A DNA stretch of 64,000 bases from a virus. Made by a program: the position numbers and the translations under genes. Of the stretch, positions 41,308-49,118 are shown piece by piece. The notes below the pieces were generated by a model. That model ran no database searches. It saw only the letters and a list, made by a program, of their open reading frames with translations, and was not told the origin of the DNA. Each line of letters starts with the position of its first letter. Position 1 is the first letter of the stretch. The stretch covers positions 18,937-82,936 of IMG/VR virus record IMGVR_UViG_3300047321_000170. One strand, written 5' to 3'.

Positions 41308-41549
41308 TTCTTCCCCTCAAGTTGAACAGTCAGACACTCGTCATACTTCTTGCCGAGATAGTGGAACGCGCGACCGCGCGTCCACTTCGTTCGCACACGC
41401 CACCAACGGCTGTTCCACAGCACGAGGTAGTACGGCTCTTCTTGCTCGTTCACGGGCAAGATGTATTGCACCTGGACGCGTGTTGTGCAGAAGCTGTCGA
41501 ACGAAGTGCCGTCGAGCGTGCGGCACTTCGTATGAACCCAGGCTTTCAT
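41304..41549 (-). CDS. Unknown 81-residue protein
   Basis: MKAWVHTKCRTLDGTSFDSF then VQVQYILPVNEQEEPYYLVL, beta-rich with aromatic clusters. ATGA overlaps on both sides. Confidence 0.64.
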   Translation of the reverse strand: MKAWVHTKCRTLDGTSFDSFCTTRVQVQYILPVNEQEEPYYLVLWNSRWWRVRTKWTRGRAFHYLGKKYDECLTVQLEGKK

Positions 41550-41890
41550 GCGCGCACCCAATAGGTCTCGTCGCTGAAGCTGACTTCCTTGTAGTCCTGC
41601 TTCAGCGCGTCAGCGGCTTTGGTCCAGTCGATGTAGTCATACGGCCAGCCGCTGACATTGCCCATGCCCGAGGCGTAGTCTTCGCACCACTTCTCAAAGT
41701 GGTGGTCAGCGATCAGGGTCCACTCATCGCAGCTCCCGGTTGCGCTGTCGCCTTCGTCGAGCAGATCCGTCAGGTCTTTCAGAAGCTGCGCGTCATTTCC
41801 GTCACACGTCTCCTTGACCTGATCGGCCTGCTCACCAATCGCGGCGATGATGTCGCTGCGAGTGATGATTCGTTGTCCGGTGTCGATCAT
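41546..41890 (-). CDS. Conserved accessory protein, 114 residues
   Basis: MIDTGQRIITRSDIIAAIGE then KWCEDYASGMGNVSGWPYDY and an aromatic end (SFSDETYWVRA) resemble a conserved accessory protein of plasmids and phages of unknown function. It sits in the chain with other accessory genes. Confidence 0.68.
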   Translation of the reverse strand: MIDTGQRIITRSDIIAAIGEQADQVKETCDGNDAQLLKDLTDLLDEGDSATGSCDEWTLIADHHFEKWCEDYASGMGNVSGWPYDYIDWTKAADALKQDYKEVSFSDETYWVRA

Positions 41891-42378
41891 TTCGATTCCC
41901 CGTTGAGAATGCGTACAGCCTTGTTGTATTCGACGCGCTCCGGTGCCCACTCTTCGTAGGGCTCTTCAAAGCGCGGCTTGAGCTGGTCGAGCGCCCACGT
42001 CAGCACCTGTTCGAGCTGCCAGATCCGATAGCGCAGCTGCTCCTTCTCGCTCTCTTCGCGTTCGAGCGTGTGCCGCACAGACTCGGCCTCTTCCTTCGTC
42101 AGGAACTCGTCGCTGTACACGCCACCGCCGCGATGGCGGCTGACGCGGAAGCGTGGTATCGAACCTTCACGCTGCAACGTCTCGACAACAAACGGGCAAT
42201 GGTTATACGTCGCCGGCTTGAGCTTCGACTGGAACTTGTGCTCGCGGTTGACGCACTCGACGATGTGCTTCGCGTCGGCCTCTTCCATGTCGCTCGCGAC
42301 CAGCATGTCGTTGGCGTCGAAGATCTGGCTGTAGTTGCCTTTTGCTGCCCAGTTCCAAGGCAGCTTCTTCACTTCCAT
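41887..42378 (-). CDS. Unknown 163-residue protein with coiled-coil
   Basis: MEVKKLPWNWAAKGNYSQIF at the N-terminus, then VRHTLEREESEKEQLRYRIW, a likely coiled-coil. No family recognised. Confidence 0.67.
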   Translation of the reverse strand: MEVKKLPWNWAAKGNYSQIFDANDMLVASDMEEADAKHIVECVNREHKFQSKLKPATYNHCPFVVETLQREGSIPRFRVSRHRGGGVYSDEFLTKEEAESVRHTLEREESEKEQLRYRIWQLEQVLTWALDQLKPRFEEPYEEWAPERVEYNKAVRILNGESK

Positions 42379-42746
42379 ATTTCCTCCAATTGGTCTTTGT
42401 AGATCTCAAGGATTGCGGCGTGATTCTTGATGTCGCCTTCCTTGTACACGTAGCGGATCAGCTCCTTGATCATCCGCATGTCATGGATCAAGGAGCTGTA
42501 ATAGTCGGGACCGTTGTCGCTGAAGCGGGCGCCTGTGCAGATGCCCGCGTTTCCATCGAAGTGCAGCCGCAGCACATAGCACTCGACCTCTTCACCTTTG
42601 AAGTACGACAGGCGATCCCACGGGCCGACGATCAGCCGGTCGGCCGCGATGAAGCGCTCCATGACTTCGGTCTTCACCTTGATCATTCGATCCGTGTTGT
42701 GATGCGGCTCGAACTTCCACTCGCGACCGAACTTGTCCGTGTGCAT
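42369..42746 (-). CDS. Unknown 125-residue protein
   Basis: MHTDKFGREWKFEPHHNTDR, KGEEVECYVLRLHFDG, then a helical C-terminus. It overlaps the next gene by 10 bases. No domain recognised. Confidence 0.65.
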   Translation of the reverse strand: MHTDKFGREWKFEPHHNTDRMIKVKTEVMERFIAADRLIVGPWDRLSYFKGEEVECYVLRLHFDGNAGICTGARFSDNGPDYYSSLIHDMRMIKELIRYVYKEGDIKNHAAILEIYKDQLEEIWK

Positions 42747-42747
42747 G

Positions 42748-43065
42748 TCACTCCTCCTTCAGGATGAAGCCGCAGTAAGCGGTGTCTTTCACGATGATCG
42801 CCGGGTGGCCGTAGCCTTCCGGCCCGCTCGTCGTCGCTTCGAGCGTGTGATCGGCCCAGCGCTGCCAGCCAGTTAGCTCTTGCGAGGTCTCGTAAGACTC
42901 CTGATCGACGAACTCGATGGTCAACGTGTGCAGCCACTCGAAGTGGAAGATGCCGTTGATTTCGAAGCTCTTGTCTTTCGCCGCGTCGTTGATAGCGTCA
43001 GACTCGGCTTCAGTCAGGCCTTGAGGGTACGGGAACGGGTAGCCGTTCAGAAGGATCAGCCGCAT
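42748..43065 (-). CDS. Unknown 105-residue protein
   Basis: MRLILLNGYPFPYPQGLTEA then FHFEWLHTLTIEFVDQE and GHPAIIVKDTAYCGFIL. Acidic, mixed alpha/beta. No family recognised. Confidence 0.65.
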   Translation of the reverse strand: MRLILLNGYPFPYPQGLTEAESDAINDAAKDKSFEINGIFHFEWLHTLTIEFVDQESYETSQELTGWQRWADHTLEATTSGPEGYGHPAIIVKDTAYCGFILKEE

Positions 43066-43433
43066 GATTCGTTGTTCTCCTCTTCATACTTCAACCACAC
43101 CCACGCTTGCACGAAGCAGCCTTCGTCACCACGCGAGACGAGTGCACCATCGTCGATCTCGATGTTGTCGTCGGAGCCAATCGCATAATTGTCGCGAGCG
43201 GCCTCGATCTCGGCGGGCGTCGCGCGCTCTTCTTCAGGCTTCACGATGTAAGCCATCGTGTCGCACTCAGGGCAGCGGCCGGCCGGCGACGGATCACCAG
43301 GCGTGAGCGAACAGTCGTCGATGTCCTTGAGATCGGAGAACACGCCTTTCCAGTCGCAGTCATCACAATGGCAACGAGCGTCGTCCGCGATGCCGTCGAT
43401 GGACGCGGTGTAGGTGAAAAATCGATCGCTCAT
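43056..43433 (-). CDS. Zinc-binding protein with two Cys pairs
   Basis: 125 residues. CHCDDC and CPEC segments (about 21-26 and 54-57) form a zinc-finger-like N-terminus. The C-terminus is acidic. Unknown role. Confidence 0.68.
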   Translation of the reverse strand: MSDRFFTYTASIDGIADDARCHCDDCDWKGVFSDLKDIDDCSLTPGDPSPAGRCPECDTMAYIVKPEEERATPAEIEAARDNYAIGSDDNIEIDDGALVSRGDEGCFVQAWVWLKYEEENNESCG

Positions 43434-43912
43434 AGGTATTTCCTTTTCACTGCTTCAACAACACGATCACAGGTCGCCACGTCGAACCATCCGATGTGGC
43501 ATACATCGACGCTTGCGAGGCCCAGCATCTTGGCGAGCCAGGCATAGGCCTCCTTGCGCGTCATCAAGCGTGTCTGCCACAGCGGGTTGAATGCCGCCTT
43601 CGCTCGCTTGCGTGCCTCGCGTGTCGGCGCATCGGCGAGAGTGCCCAGTGGTATTCCGGTGAACGGGTGCAGCCCTACATACGCGCCGCATCCGCCGCAC
43701 AGAAACGCCCAAGGCCATTCGCCGTAGGGTCGGCCGTAGATCTCCTCGTTGTTGACGATCGAGACACTGCCAGGGCAGTACGGACAGGTCGTGGGCTGCG
43801 GCAACGGGTTCGTGACTCGTGCCGTCGCGCGCCGAGACGGATTCCACGGCGTCTTGCCACCGCTTGCGCGGTCAAACGCTTCTTGCATCGCGTTCATGGT
43901 CAGTGCGTTCAT
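43430..43912 (-). CDS. DUF3268 zinc-finger protein
   Basis: 160 residues. CPYCPGSVSIVNNEE, CGGCGAYVGLHPFTGIPLG, AAFNPLWQTRLMTRKEAYAW and CHIGWFD match DUF3268, a zinc-finger-containing domain of phage and bacterial proteins. Function unknown. ATG 43912 overlaps the previous stop. Confidence 0.82.
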   Translation of the reverse strand: MNALTMNAMQEAFDRASGGKTPWNPSRRATARVTNPLPQPTTCPYCPGSVSIVNNEEIYGRPYGEWPWAFLCGGCGAYVGLHPFTGIPLGTLADAPTREARKRAKAAFNPLWQTRLMTRKEAYAWLAKMLGLASVDVCHIGWFDVATCDRVVEAVKRKYL

Positions 43913-44178
43913 CCGTTGAGCCTCGCGTTGTCGTAGGCGAAGCTCTGCGCGTCGTCGATGTCCGTGTTGAACGGACAGATCACTTCGTAGACGCTGACGG
44001 AGTAGCCAGCACGGTGGTCGATGTTGGCCTGCTCGTCACGGTCATCGACAAACGAGAACAGCTTGACGACGAGATCGCCGTTGTTGCGGTTCTTCGACTC
44101 GACCGCGTGGAAGATGACGGTCTCGTCACTGCGCATGTCTATCGCCGAGAGCTTGGCGATGTAGCGGTTGAGGCTCAT
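43909..44178 (-). CDS. Unknown 89-residue protein
   Basis: MSLNRYIAKLSAIDMRSDET then LVVKLFSFVDDRDEQANIDH. Chain member with ATGA overlaps. No domain recognised. Confidence 0.65.
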   Translation of the reverse strand: MSLNRYIAKLSAIDMRSDETVIFHAVESKNRNNGDLVVKLFSFVDDRDEQANIDHRAGYSVSVYEVICPFNTDIDDAQSFAYDNARLNG

Positions 44179-44411
44179 GCCTGCTCCTCGATAAGTGCAG
44201 GACTGCACGTATCGACGTGCTCGTCGGTGTGGAAGATGACTTCAACGCGTTGCATACGCGCGACGAAGAACTCTTTCTGGACGTAGCCGCTGCCGCCCTT
44301 GTTTGCTTCCTGCTTGGCGTGGGCGATCGCGTTCTTCGAAGATGCGAACTCACGCGCTCGATAAGCACCCGTCTTGGTGGTGATGCGGGTGCGATAGATC
44401 GGTTTGCTCAT
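44175..44411 (-). CDS. Unknown 78-residue protein
   Basis: MSKPIYRTRITTKTGAYRAR, basic, then VARMQRVEVIFHTDEHVDTC. A GTGCAG dyad lies within its last codons. Confidence 0.65.
   Translation of the reverse strand: MSKPIYRTRITTKTGAYRAREFASSKNAIAHAKQEANKGGSGYVQKEFFVARMQRVEVIFHTDEHVDTCSPALIEEQA
44195..44208. promoter_or_regulatory. GTGCAG-N2-CTGCAC dyad
   Basis: GTGCAGGACTGCAC, inside the 3' end of a coding gene and just upstream of the 89-residue gene. Confidence 0.5.
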
Positions 44412-44611
44412 GACGTTTTGTTTTCCAGTTGCTCGATGCGTTTCAGCGCCTGTTCGAGTCTTGATTCAAGTTGACCGACATAGTCGGCGAGCCAGAGCAC
44501 ACCTTCCTGAGTCTGTGCAATGCGCTCGCCTTCAGTGAGGTCACGTATGGTCACAGTGAGGACGCCGCCCGTGAGCGGATCACGGGCGCGACCTCTGCGT
44601 TCGCGGGGCAT
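44408..44611 (-). CDS. Small coiled-coil protein
   Basis: 67 residues ending in a heptad helix (LESRLEQALKRIEQLENK). Basic start MPRERRGRARDP. Unknown role. Confidence 0.63.
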   Translation of the reverse strand: MPRERRGRARDPLTGGVLTVTIRDLTEGERIAQTQEGVLWLADYVGQLESRLEQALKRIEQLENKTS

Positions 44612-44613
44612 GC

Positions 44614-45177
44614 TCAGTCATCCGTCATAACGTCGCGCTCGGCCCAGAACTGAGCTTTAGCGGCTTCATGCGCGTCTTCTTCAGCCTCGCGCTTCTCTTC
44701 TTCCTTCGCCTGATACTCGCGCTCGCGATCCGCAGCGTGTTCAGCCATGCTGTCCGCGGCGTAGGCCGCTGACATCTCTTCGTCGTAGACGTGGTAGCTG
44801 ACCTCACTAGCCATACCCTCGCCCATGCTCCAACCTGCAAGCCATCCGCGACCATGTGGCAACGCCAGCACTAGGCCGCGGATCTTCGCGTCCTGATAGT
44901 CATCGCAGTACCAGCCGGTGTGGTGGATTCGCGTAGCAATGTCGTCGCACCACTTCCAGCGCAGCTGGAACGGATTGCCGCCGCTGTCGGACAGGTAGAA
45001 GCCGATACCATCGGTGTTGTTGGGCGTCGGCGATCCGTAGTAGCCGCTCGTGCAGCAGCGCTTTGCTTCTTGCACGCGCTTCGGCAGCGGGCCGCGCGGA
45101 AGCGACCATTGCCACTTCGGGAAGTTGAAACCTGCGAACGTGAACTCGGTCTCGAGTTTTCGTGTCATCGACTTCAT
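44614..45177 (-). CDS. Unknown 187-residue protein
   Basis: KSMTRKLETEFTFAGFNFPK, FYLSDSGGNPFQLRWKW, DDIATRIHHTGWYCDDYQDA and a Glu-rich coiled end. ATG 45168 is an alternative start. No family recognised. Confidence 0.67.
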   Translation of the reverse strand: MKSMTRKLETEFTFAGFNFPKWQWSLPRGPLPKRVQEAKRCCTSGYYGSPTPNNTDGIGFYLSDSGGNPFQLRWKWCDDIATRIHHTGWYCDDYQDAKIRGLVLALPHGRGWLAGWSMGEGMASEVSYHVYDEEMSAAYAADSMAEHAADREREYQAKEEEKREAEEDAHEAAKAQFWAERDVMTDD

Positions 45178-45470
45178 CGCGCCACTCCATTCGCCGAGTA
45201 CAAGGCCTCCGACAGATCCCCTCCGTACAGGGTGGGGTTCTTTGTGTTAAAGCCAGGCGGTCGGCGGTCGCTGCGATTGCGCATAGAGAGAAACGCAGCA
45301 TGACCGCGCACTTCGGATGCACTGATCTCGGCGCGCTTTGCCAACGCGTCAGAAAACGTGCCGACGAACTCGTCGTTGTAATAGGTTCGCGAGCCCATCG
45401 CGATAGCGACAGATCCGATCTCCTGCTTTGCCGGGTAGAGGGTGATGCGGAACTGGTAGGTCTTAGCCAT
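45174..45470 (-). CDS. Unknown 98-residue protein
   Basis: MAKTYQFRITLYPAKQEIGS, then TYYNDEFVGTFSDALAKRAE. Overlaps both neighbours. No domain recognised. Confidence 0.65.
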   Translation of the reverse strand: MAKTYQFRITLYPAKQEIGSVAIAMGSRTYYNDEFVGTFSDALAKRAEISASEVRGHAAFLSMRNRSDRRPPGFNTKNPTLYGGDLSEALYSANGVAR

Positions 45471-45828
45471 TCTGGTTCCCCTCTTCTTCCTCGGATAACT
45501 GGACGCCCAACTTCTTCGCCAGATCCAGCGCTTTCTCGCGGATCTCAACCGTGCTCAACGGCGCCGTGTAGTTGTTGAACTCGCCATTGCGGCTGTAGCA
45601 GTCAAGCAGCTCGGCCATGAAGTCAGCGAGTTCGCCGAGCACGTCATCAGCGCACACGGCTTCGATGTCAGCGATTCGCGCGGTCATCTCTACGCGATCC
45701 TCGTCCGTGTAGTGACGCCGCTCTTCATTCTCCATGCGTGACAGGTCGTCGCGCAGCGAGGCCAGCAGTTCCTCCTGCATGTAAGAATGAGCTTCACTGA
45801 CGCTCGCAAAAAATTGAAGTGCAGTCAT
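45463..45828 (-). CDS. Unknown 121-residue helical protein
   Basis: MTALQFFASVSEAHSYMQEE, then an acidic helical region, ending KLGVQLSEEEEGNQNG. No family recognised. Confidence 0.66.
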   Translation of the reverse strand: MTALQFFASVSEAHSYMQEELLASLRDDLSRMENEERRHYTDEDRVEMTARIADIEAVCADDVLGELADFMAELLDCYSRNGEFNNYTAPLSTVEIREKALDLAKKLGVQLSEEEEGNQNG

Positions 45829-45962
45829 GGTTTAACTCCCGGCCCGAGTTCGGCCCAATCCGTGATCAAGTGATAGTTGCATTCGCAGACCCAGCCTTCG
45901 CTGAGGCTGACGCCGCAGCAGCACGGGTTGTACTTCAGTCGCTTTTCTGGCAGCTGTCGCAC
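45825..45962 (-). CDS. Small Cys-rich protein, GTG start
   Basis: 45 residues from GTG 45962 with NPCCCGVSLSEGWVCECNYH, a likely zinc-binding cluster. It overlaps the end of the upstream gene by 28 bases and the next gene by 4, fitting the chain. The start is uncertain. Confidence 0.5.
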   Translation of the reverse strand: MRQLPEKRLKYNPCCCGVSLSEGWVCECNYHLITDWAELGPGVKP

Positions 45963-46297
45963 TTCCCGATCTGCGAGTCTTCGAGGGGTTCGTTGCAGTC
46001 GTCGCAGTGCTCGCGCGAGGACTCGTCGGAGCCGTACGCTGATTGAATCTTTTCGTTTGTATGAGCGCATGTAAGCTCCGTGTCTTCCCAATTGATGTCC
46101 ATCGCGATCACGAACCAACCGCTGCTTTTGTCGCGGGTGATGATCGCGTCCCGAATCAAGTCCGCGTTTTCCTGTGCTGCCTTGAACGACAGAGGTTCAC
46201 AGTCGTGGCAAAGGAAGTAATGCGGGTAGCCACCGGGCCATGCGTATGGCCCGATGTCCAGCGCCTTGTTGAAGTCAAAGACGTGGCGGATGTTCAT
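45935..46297 (-). CDS. Zinc-binding protein with C-terminal Cys pairs
   Basis: 120 residues from ATG 46297, coupled as ATGA to the gene before. YFLCHDCEP and the ending HCDDCNEP then KCDSCQKS give three Cys pairs. Unknown role. Confidence 0.67.
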   Translation of the reverse strand: MNIRHVFDFNKALDIGPYAWPGGYPHYFLCHDCEPLSFKAAQENADLIRDAIITRDKSSGWFVIAMDINWEDTELTCAHTNEKIQSAYGSDESSREHCDDCNEPLEDSQIGKCDSCQKSD

Positions 46298-46413
46298 GTC
46301 GACCTTCTCCAATACGACCAGCCATAGCCGCGCTGCACACGACAGTGCAGCGTGTTAGAGAACCCGCCGCGTTCGTAGAACTCGCGGCGGCTGATTCGCA
46401 GGTAACCGAGCAC
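46294..46413 (-). CDS. Small conserved phage protein, 39 residues
   Basis: GTG 46413 gives YLRISRREFYERGGFSNTL, then a Trp-rich end (RGYGWSYWRRST). The ISRREFY-GGF pattern is familiar from small phage proteins. GTG is 1 base after the upstream stop and the TGA overlaps the next ATG. Confidence 0.6.
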   Translation of the reverse strand: MLGYLRISRREFYERGGFSNTLHCRVQRGYGWSYWRRST

Positions 46414-46414
46414 G

Positions 46415-46723
46415 TCAGTGGCTGGTGTAGATGACCGAACCTTCGAACTGCGCATCGACCGTGACCTTCCCGTTGTAGTCACGGCGAACGTTCCAGATGG
46501 TGGCGCCGGTTTCGATCTCGAATTCGCGCAGCATGGCTTCCATCTTCAGGCCGAGCAGTTGAGCTGCGGTCTTGATCTCACGAGCGTGGTACGGAGCAGG
46601 CGCTTCGTTCTTGACTATCGTGAGCGCCGGTTGGGTGTTGGGTGTATCTGCGCTGTAGGCTTCGACGAGAGCGTCGGCAGCGGATTGTTGTGCGGGGCCA
46701 GCGTTGACGGTGGTGGTCGTCAT
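46415..46723 (-). CDS. Unknown 102-residue protein
   Basis: MTTTTVNAGPAQQSAADALV, then a helix and a beta end (GKVTVDAQFEGSVIYTS). Its leader holds a GTGCAG dyad and a CACCACCAC hairpin. Confidence 0.66.
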   Translation of the reverse strand: MTTTTVNAGPAQQSAADALVEAYSADTPNTQPALTIVKNEAPAPYHAREIKTAAQLLGLKMEAMLREFEIETGATIWNVRRDYNGKVTVDAQFEGSVIYTSH

Positions 46724-46740
46724 GATTTGATCCTCAAAAT

Positions 46741-46755
46741 GTGCAGTGACTGCAC
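46741..46755. promoter_or_regulatory. GTGCAG-N3-CTGCAC dyad
   Basis: GTGCAGTGACTGCAC, 18 bases before the 102-residue gene. It lies between the gene and the CACCACCAC hairpin. Confidence 0.6.
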
Positions 46756-46780
46756 GTTGTGGTGGTGAAGGTGAAACGTG
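46753..46780 (-). promoter_or_regulatory. CACCACCAC-containing hairpin
   Basis: CACGTT pairs with AACGTG, with the mRNA loop UCACCUUCACCACCAC. It overlaps the GTGCAG dyad by 3 bases. Confidence 0.5.
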
Positions 46781-46781
46781 T

Positions 46782-46973
46782 TTAGTCCGGGGCGTGGCTG
46801 TACTTCTCGAACAGTTCGGGCCAGGTCTGTTCGATCTTTCGACGGTTGGTGGAATCAGCGACGGTGTAAATGTCGCCGAGCTTGGAAGAGAAGCCGCTGC
46901 CGTGGCGCATCATCTTTTGGGCGATGGTCGTCTTCTCTTCCGCTGTCATGTCATCGACAAAGCGCCGGGTCAT
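46782..46973 (-). CDS. Unknown 63-residue protein
   Basis: MTRRFVDDMTAEEKTTIAQK, then KLGDIYTVADSTNRRKIEQT. Coupled to its neighbour by ATGA. No domain recognised. Confidence 0.63.
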   Translation of the reverse strand: MTRRFVDDMTAEEKTTIAQKMMRHGSGFSSKLGDIYTVADSTNRRKIEQTWPELFEKYSHAPD

Positions 46974-47428
46974 TGCTTGTTCTCCTTGCGCAGCTTTGCT
47001 GCTTTACGTGCGCGCTTCGCTTTAGCTGCTGCGATGCGCTCAAGATCGTGGTGTGTGAGTGGCGGCTCGACATAAGTCGTTGCCTTGACCGAACGGTCGC
47101 GCGGCTTCAGCAGACGGTCGATGACTGACAGATCCGGCAACACAGGCAAAGCCATCTCGTCGAGCAGCACTGTCTTGCCACCTTCAAAGCCCAAGCGCAC
47201 AGCCTCAAGCGAGCTGCGATAGCGCGGACCAGCGCCGACGACGATGGGATCATCACGGCGCACCACATCAACGTCGATGCCTTGGGCCTTGAAGTCTTTG
47301 ACGATGCCTTCGAACAGCTGCTCCTGATCTGCGAAGATTGCGATTCGGGTCTCACGCCGCAAATCTTGCAGTTCACCGACTGGCTCGCCGTCGATGTAGG
47401 CTTGAAAACGAACGTTGTTGTCGCTCAT
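46970..47428 (-). CDS. Unknown 152-residue protein
   Basis: VRFQAYIDGEPVGELQDLRR, DEMALPVLPDLSVIDRLLKP and a basic Lys/Arg-rich tail (AAAKAKRARKAAKLRKENK). No family recognised. Confidence 0.66.
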   Translation of the reverse strand: MSDNNVRFQAYIDGEPVGELQDLRRETRIAIFADQEQLFEGIVKDFKAQGIDVDVVRRDDPIVVGAGPRYRSSLEAVRLGFEGGKTVLLDEMALPVLPDLSVIDRLLKPRDRSVKATTYVEPPLTHHDLERIAAAKAKRARKAAKLRKENKQ

Positions 47429-47652
47429 GCTGTTAGTCCTTTCCCATTGAGCGCCTTGACCACACGTTCATCGCCTGAGCGTGTGATGCAATCAAGGTCA
47501 TCCGTGTAACCAAGTCGGCGAAGGCGCTCGAAGTCGTGGCTCGCGGTGCCGCACACAACCGCGCTAACGGGCGAACCTCGATACAGCGCCATGAGGATAA
47601 TCATCTGGTTACAGGTGAGTCGTAAGTCGCTCACGTCGCTCACGTCGCTCAC
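47425..47652 (-). CDS. Unknown 75-residue protein with repeated GTG start codons
   Basis: Three tandem GTGAGCGAC units place GTG starts at 47652, 47643 and 47634 before DLRLTCNQMIILMALYR. The first GTG overlaps the upstream stop as GTGA. Any of the three could initiate. Role unknown. Confidence 0.62.
   Translation of the reverse strand: MSDVSDVSDLRLTCNQMIILMALYRGSPVSAVVCGTASHDFERLRRLGYTDDLDCITRSGDERVVKALNGKGLTA
47626..47652 (-). repeat. Three tandem 9-base repeats at a gene start
   Basis: GTGAGCGAC three times on the minus strand; each copy provides an in-frame GTG and encodes Val/Met-Ser-Asp. Slippage would add or remove starts without a frameshift. Confidence 0.7.
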
Positions 47653-47918
47653 GTCGCCACCGCTTCTTCCACGGTGTACGTGTAGCGTGCCGAGCCGAGC
47701 TTGCCGTCCATCGCGATGACGATCCCGCATTGCGCAGCGAGACGATCGATGAAGTCTTCGAAGCTGTAGAAGTTGCGCGTATCCACGTTCTCGATCATGA
47801 GTTCTTCGAGCACAACGTGAATAGCGGGGCCAGCGTAGGAAACTCGCTTCTTCATATCCGCGATCATGTCGCCGAAGAAGTGGAAGTAACCGATCTCTTC
47901 TTTCGTGGTGGTGGACAC
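47649..47918 (-). CDS. Unknown 89-residue protein, start codon inside a hairpin
   Basis: GTG 47918 begins MSTTTKEEIGYFHFFGDMIA, then helical. The GTG is in the arm of a 5-bp CCACCAC-loop hairpin, and the ACCACCACG of the loop is also codons 3-5. AAGGA lies upstream. Confidence 0.68.
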   Translation of the reverse strand: MSTTTKEEIGYFHFFGDMIADMKKRVSYAGPAIHVVLEELMIENVDTRNFYSFEDFIDRLAAQCGIVIAMDGKLGSARYTYTVEEAVAT

Positions 47919-47920
47919 GA
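47903..47920 (-). promoter_or_regulatory. CCACCAC-loop hairpin enclosing a start codon
   Basis: TCGTG and CACGA form a 5-bp stem; the mRNA loop is UCCACCAC. The stem contains the GTG start. Confidence 0.7.
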
Positions 47921-47935
47921 GTTCTTGATCCTTTG

Positions 47936-48247
47936 TTAGTGGTGAGTGATTCGCAGCTTTGGAATGACAGCGTCATTCGCGGCCGGCGCTTCGAACTTCT
48001 TCCAGCGCTCAACCTTGGGGATCGGGCAACGCTTCTGCACGACACGCACGATGCGCGCTGCTACCTCGCGCTCTTCGGGAGTGAGCCTGTCGAACCCTTT
48101 GCCGGTGCGAACGTCGCACATAGCCAGTGGATAGCTGGTTGGGAGCGCGAAAAACGCTTGATACAAGACGATGATCTCGACCTCCATCATCTCTTCCTCA
48201 GTCATTCCAAGCACTTTCAACACGAGCTGCGGGTTGGGGTTTGCCAT
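47936..48247 (-). CDS. Unknown 103-residue protein
   Basis: MANPNPQLVLKVLGMTEEEM, helical, with MCDVRTGKGFDRLTPEEREV. No family recognised. Confidence 0.66.
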   Translation of the reverse strand: MANPNPQLVLKVLGMTEEEMMEVEIIVLYQAFFALPTSYPLAMCDVRTGKGFDRLTPEEREVAARIVRVVQKRCPIPKVERWKKFEAPAANDAVIPKLRITHH

Positions 48248-48269
48248 GCTCCCTCCTAAGTTCGAAAAC

Positions 48270-48473
48270 CTACGAGCTACGACGAACGACTATCTTGTCG
48301 TCGAACTTGTCGTGGGTGATCAGGGTTTCGCGCACGTATTGAGCCGTGCAGTTGCGGTTGTAATAGACGGTGTCAATCTTCTCGACACCAAGAAACACAT
48401 CCCAGCCGATATGTGCAGTGGCTGCACTTACCTGCTGGCCTCGAACCAGTGAAAGCGATTTGCGAAGCATCAT
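48270..48473 (-). CDS. Unknown 67-residue protein
   Basis: MMLRKSLSLVRGQQVSAATA, then DTVYYNRNCTAQYVRETLIT. Its coding sequence contains a GTGCAG dyad at 48413-48427. Confidence 0.62.
   Translation of the reverse strand: MMLRKSLSLVRGQQVSAATAHIGWDVFLGVEKIDTVYYNRNCTAQYVRETLITHDKFDDKIVVRRSS
48413..48427. promoter_or_regulatory. GTGCAG-N3-CTGCAC dyad
   Basis: GTGCAGTGGCTGCAC, within a small gene and 46 bases inside its start. An intragenic position suggests binding to DNA rather than chance codon use. Confidence 0.5.
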
Positions 48474-48487
48474 GTTGGACTGGTCTC

Positions 48488-48778
48488 CTATGCGAACAGC
48501 GGTTCGAGCGGCATGTGCATCGACGCGTCGCTGAACTGTTTGAGATGACTCATGAGAACGCGCGGGTTCTGGCGATTGGCCAGCATCACACGCAGCACGT
48601 TGTCGATGGTCTTGAGTGTTGCGTCGTCGGTGACTGCGCCGTGCTCAGCTGCATAGAGCTTGAGCATCAACGTGCGCAGTCGAGCGGGAATCGCGGTGTT
48701 GACTTCATGCGCCGCGCACTCGGCCATCGTGTCGAACACGAGACCGTCGCAGGAGCGGTAGCGTTTGAGTTCACGCAT
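48488..48778 (-). CDS. Unknown protein, second copy of a tandem pair
   Basis: 96 residues. LKRYRSCDGLVFDTM, TAIPARLRTLMLKLY and NRQNPRVLMSHLKQF align with the upstream gene (LKRY, DG-V, TAIP, QN), so these are tandem paralogues. Eight bases overlap the upstream stop. Function unknown. Confidence 0.68.
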   Translation of the reverse strand: MRELKRYRSCDGLVFDTMAECAAHEVNTAIPARLRTLMLKLYAAEHGAVTDDATLKTIDNVLRVMLANRQNPRVLMSHLKQFSDASMHMPLEPLFA

Positions 48779-49118
48779 TGCCAGCCTCTTGCGGCAGCGC
48801 GTTGAAGCCCTTCTCAACGAGGATGTGGTTAGCCGTCTCGCGGCTGCGAATGCGCTGATCCATCTCGTTGACCGCTTCGGCGTTTTCGAGGAAGTCCGAC
48901 AGGATCTCGATCACGTTCTGCGCGTCTCCCATGATGGCTTCAGCGATGGCGTTCGCCGTGTGATCGCTCAACTCGGCGATGCACTTCTCCTTGATCAGCT
49001 TCCCCAGTTGCTTCGGGATCGCGGTGAAGTATTCGTGGCGAATGGCCAGCTCGTGTTCGTTATGCACCACGCCGTCGCGAGTTTCGTAGCGCTTGAGGGT
49101 CTTCAGATGCTTGTTCAT
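48771..49118 (-). CDS. Unknown protein, first copy of a tandem pair
   Basis: 115 residues. LKTLKRYETRDGVVHNEHEL, YFTAIPKQLGKLIKEK and AQNVIEILSDFLENA share several motifs with the next gene. Duplicated and diverged. Role unknown. Confidence 0.68.
   Translation of the reverse strand: MNKHLKTLKRYETRDGVVHNEHELAIRHEYFTAIPKQLGKLIKEKCIAELSDHTANAIAEAIMGDAQNVIEILSDFLENAEAVNEMDQRIRSRETANHILVEKGFNALPQEAGNA

Noticed and set aside
46332-46348. CTGCAC-N5-GTGCAG
   Set aside because: Half-sites are in reverse order compared with the GTGCAG dyads and it is inside a small gene; not counted.
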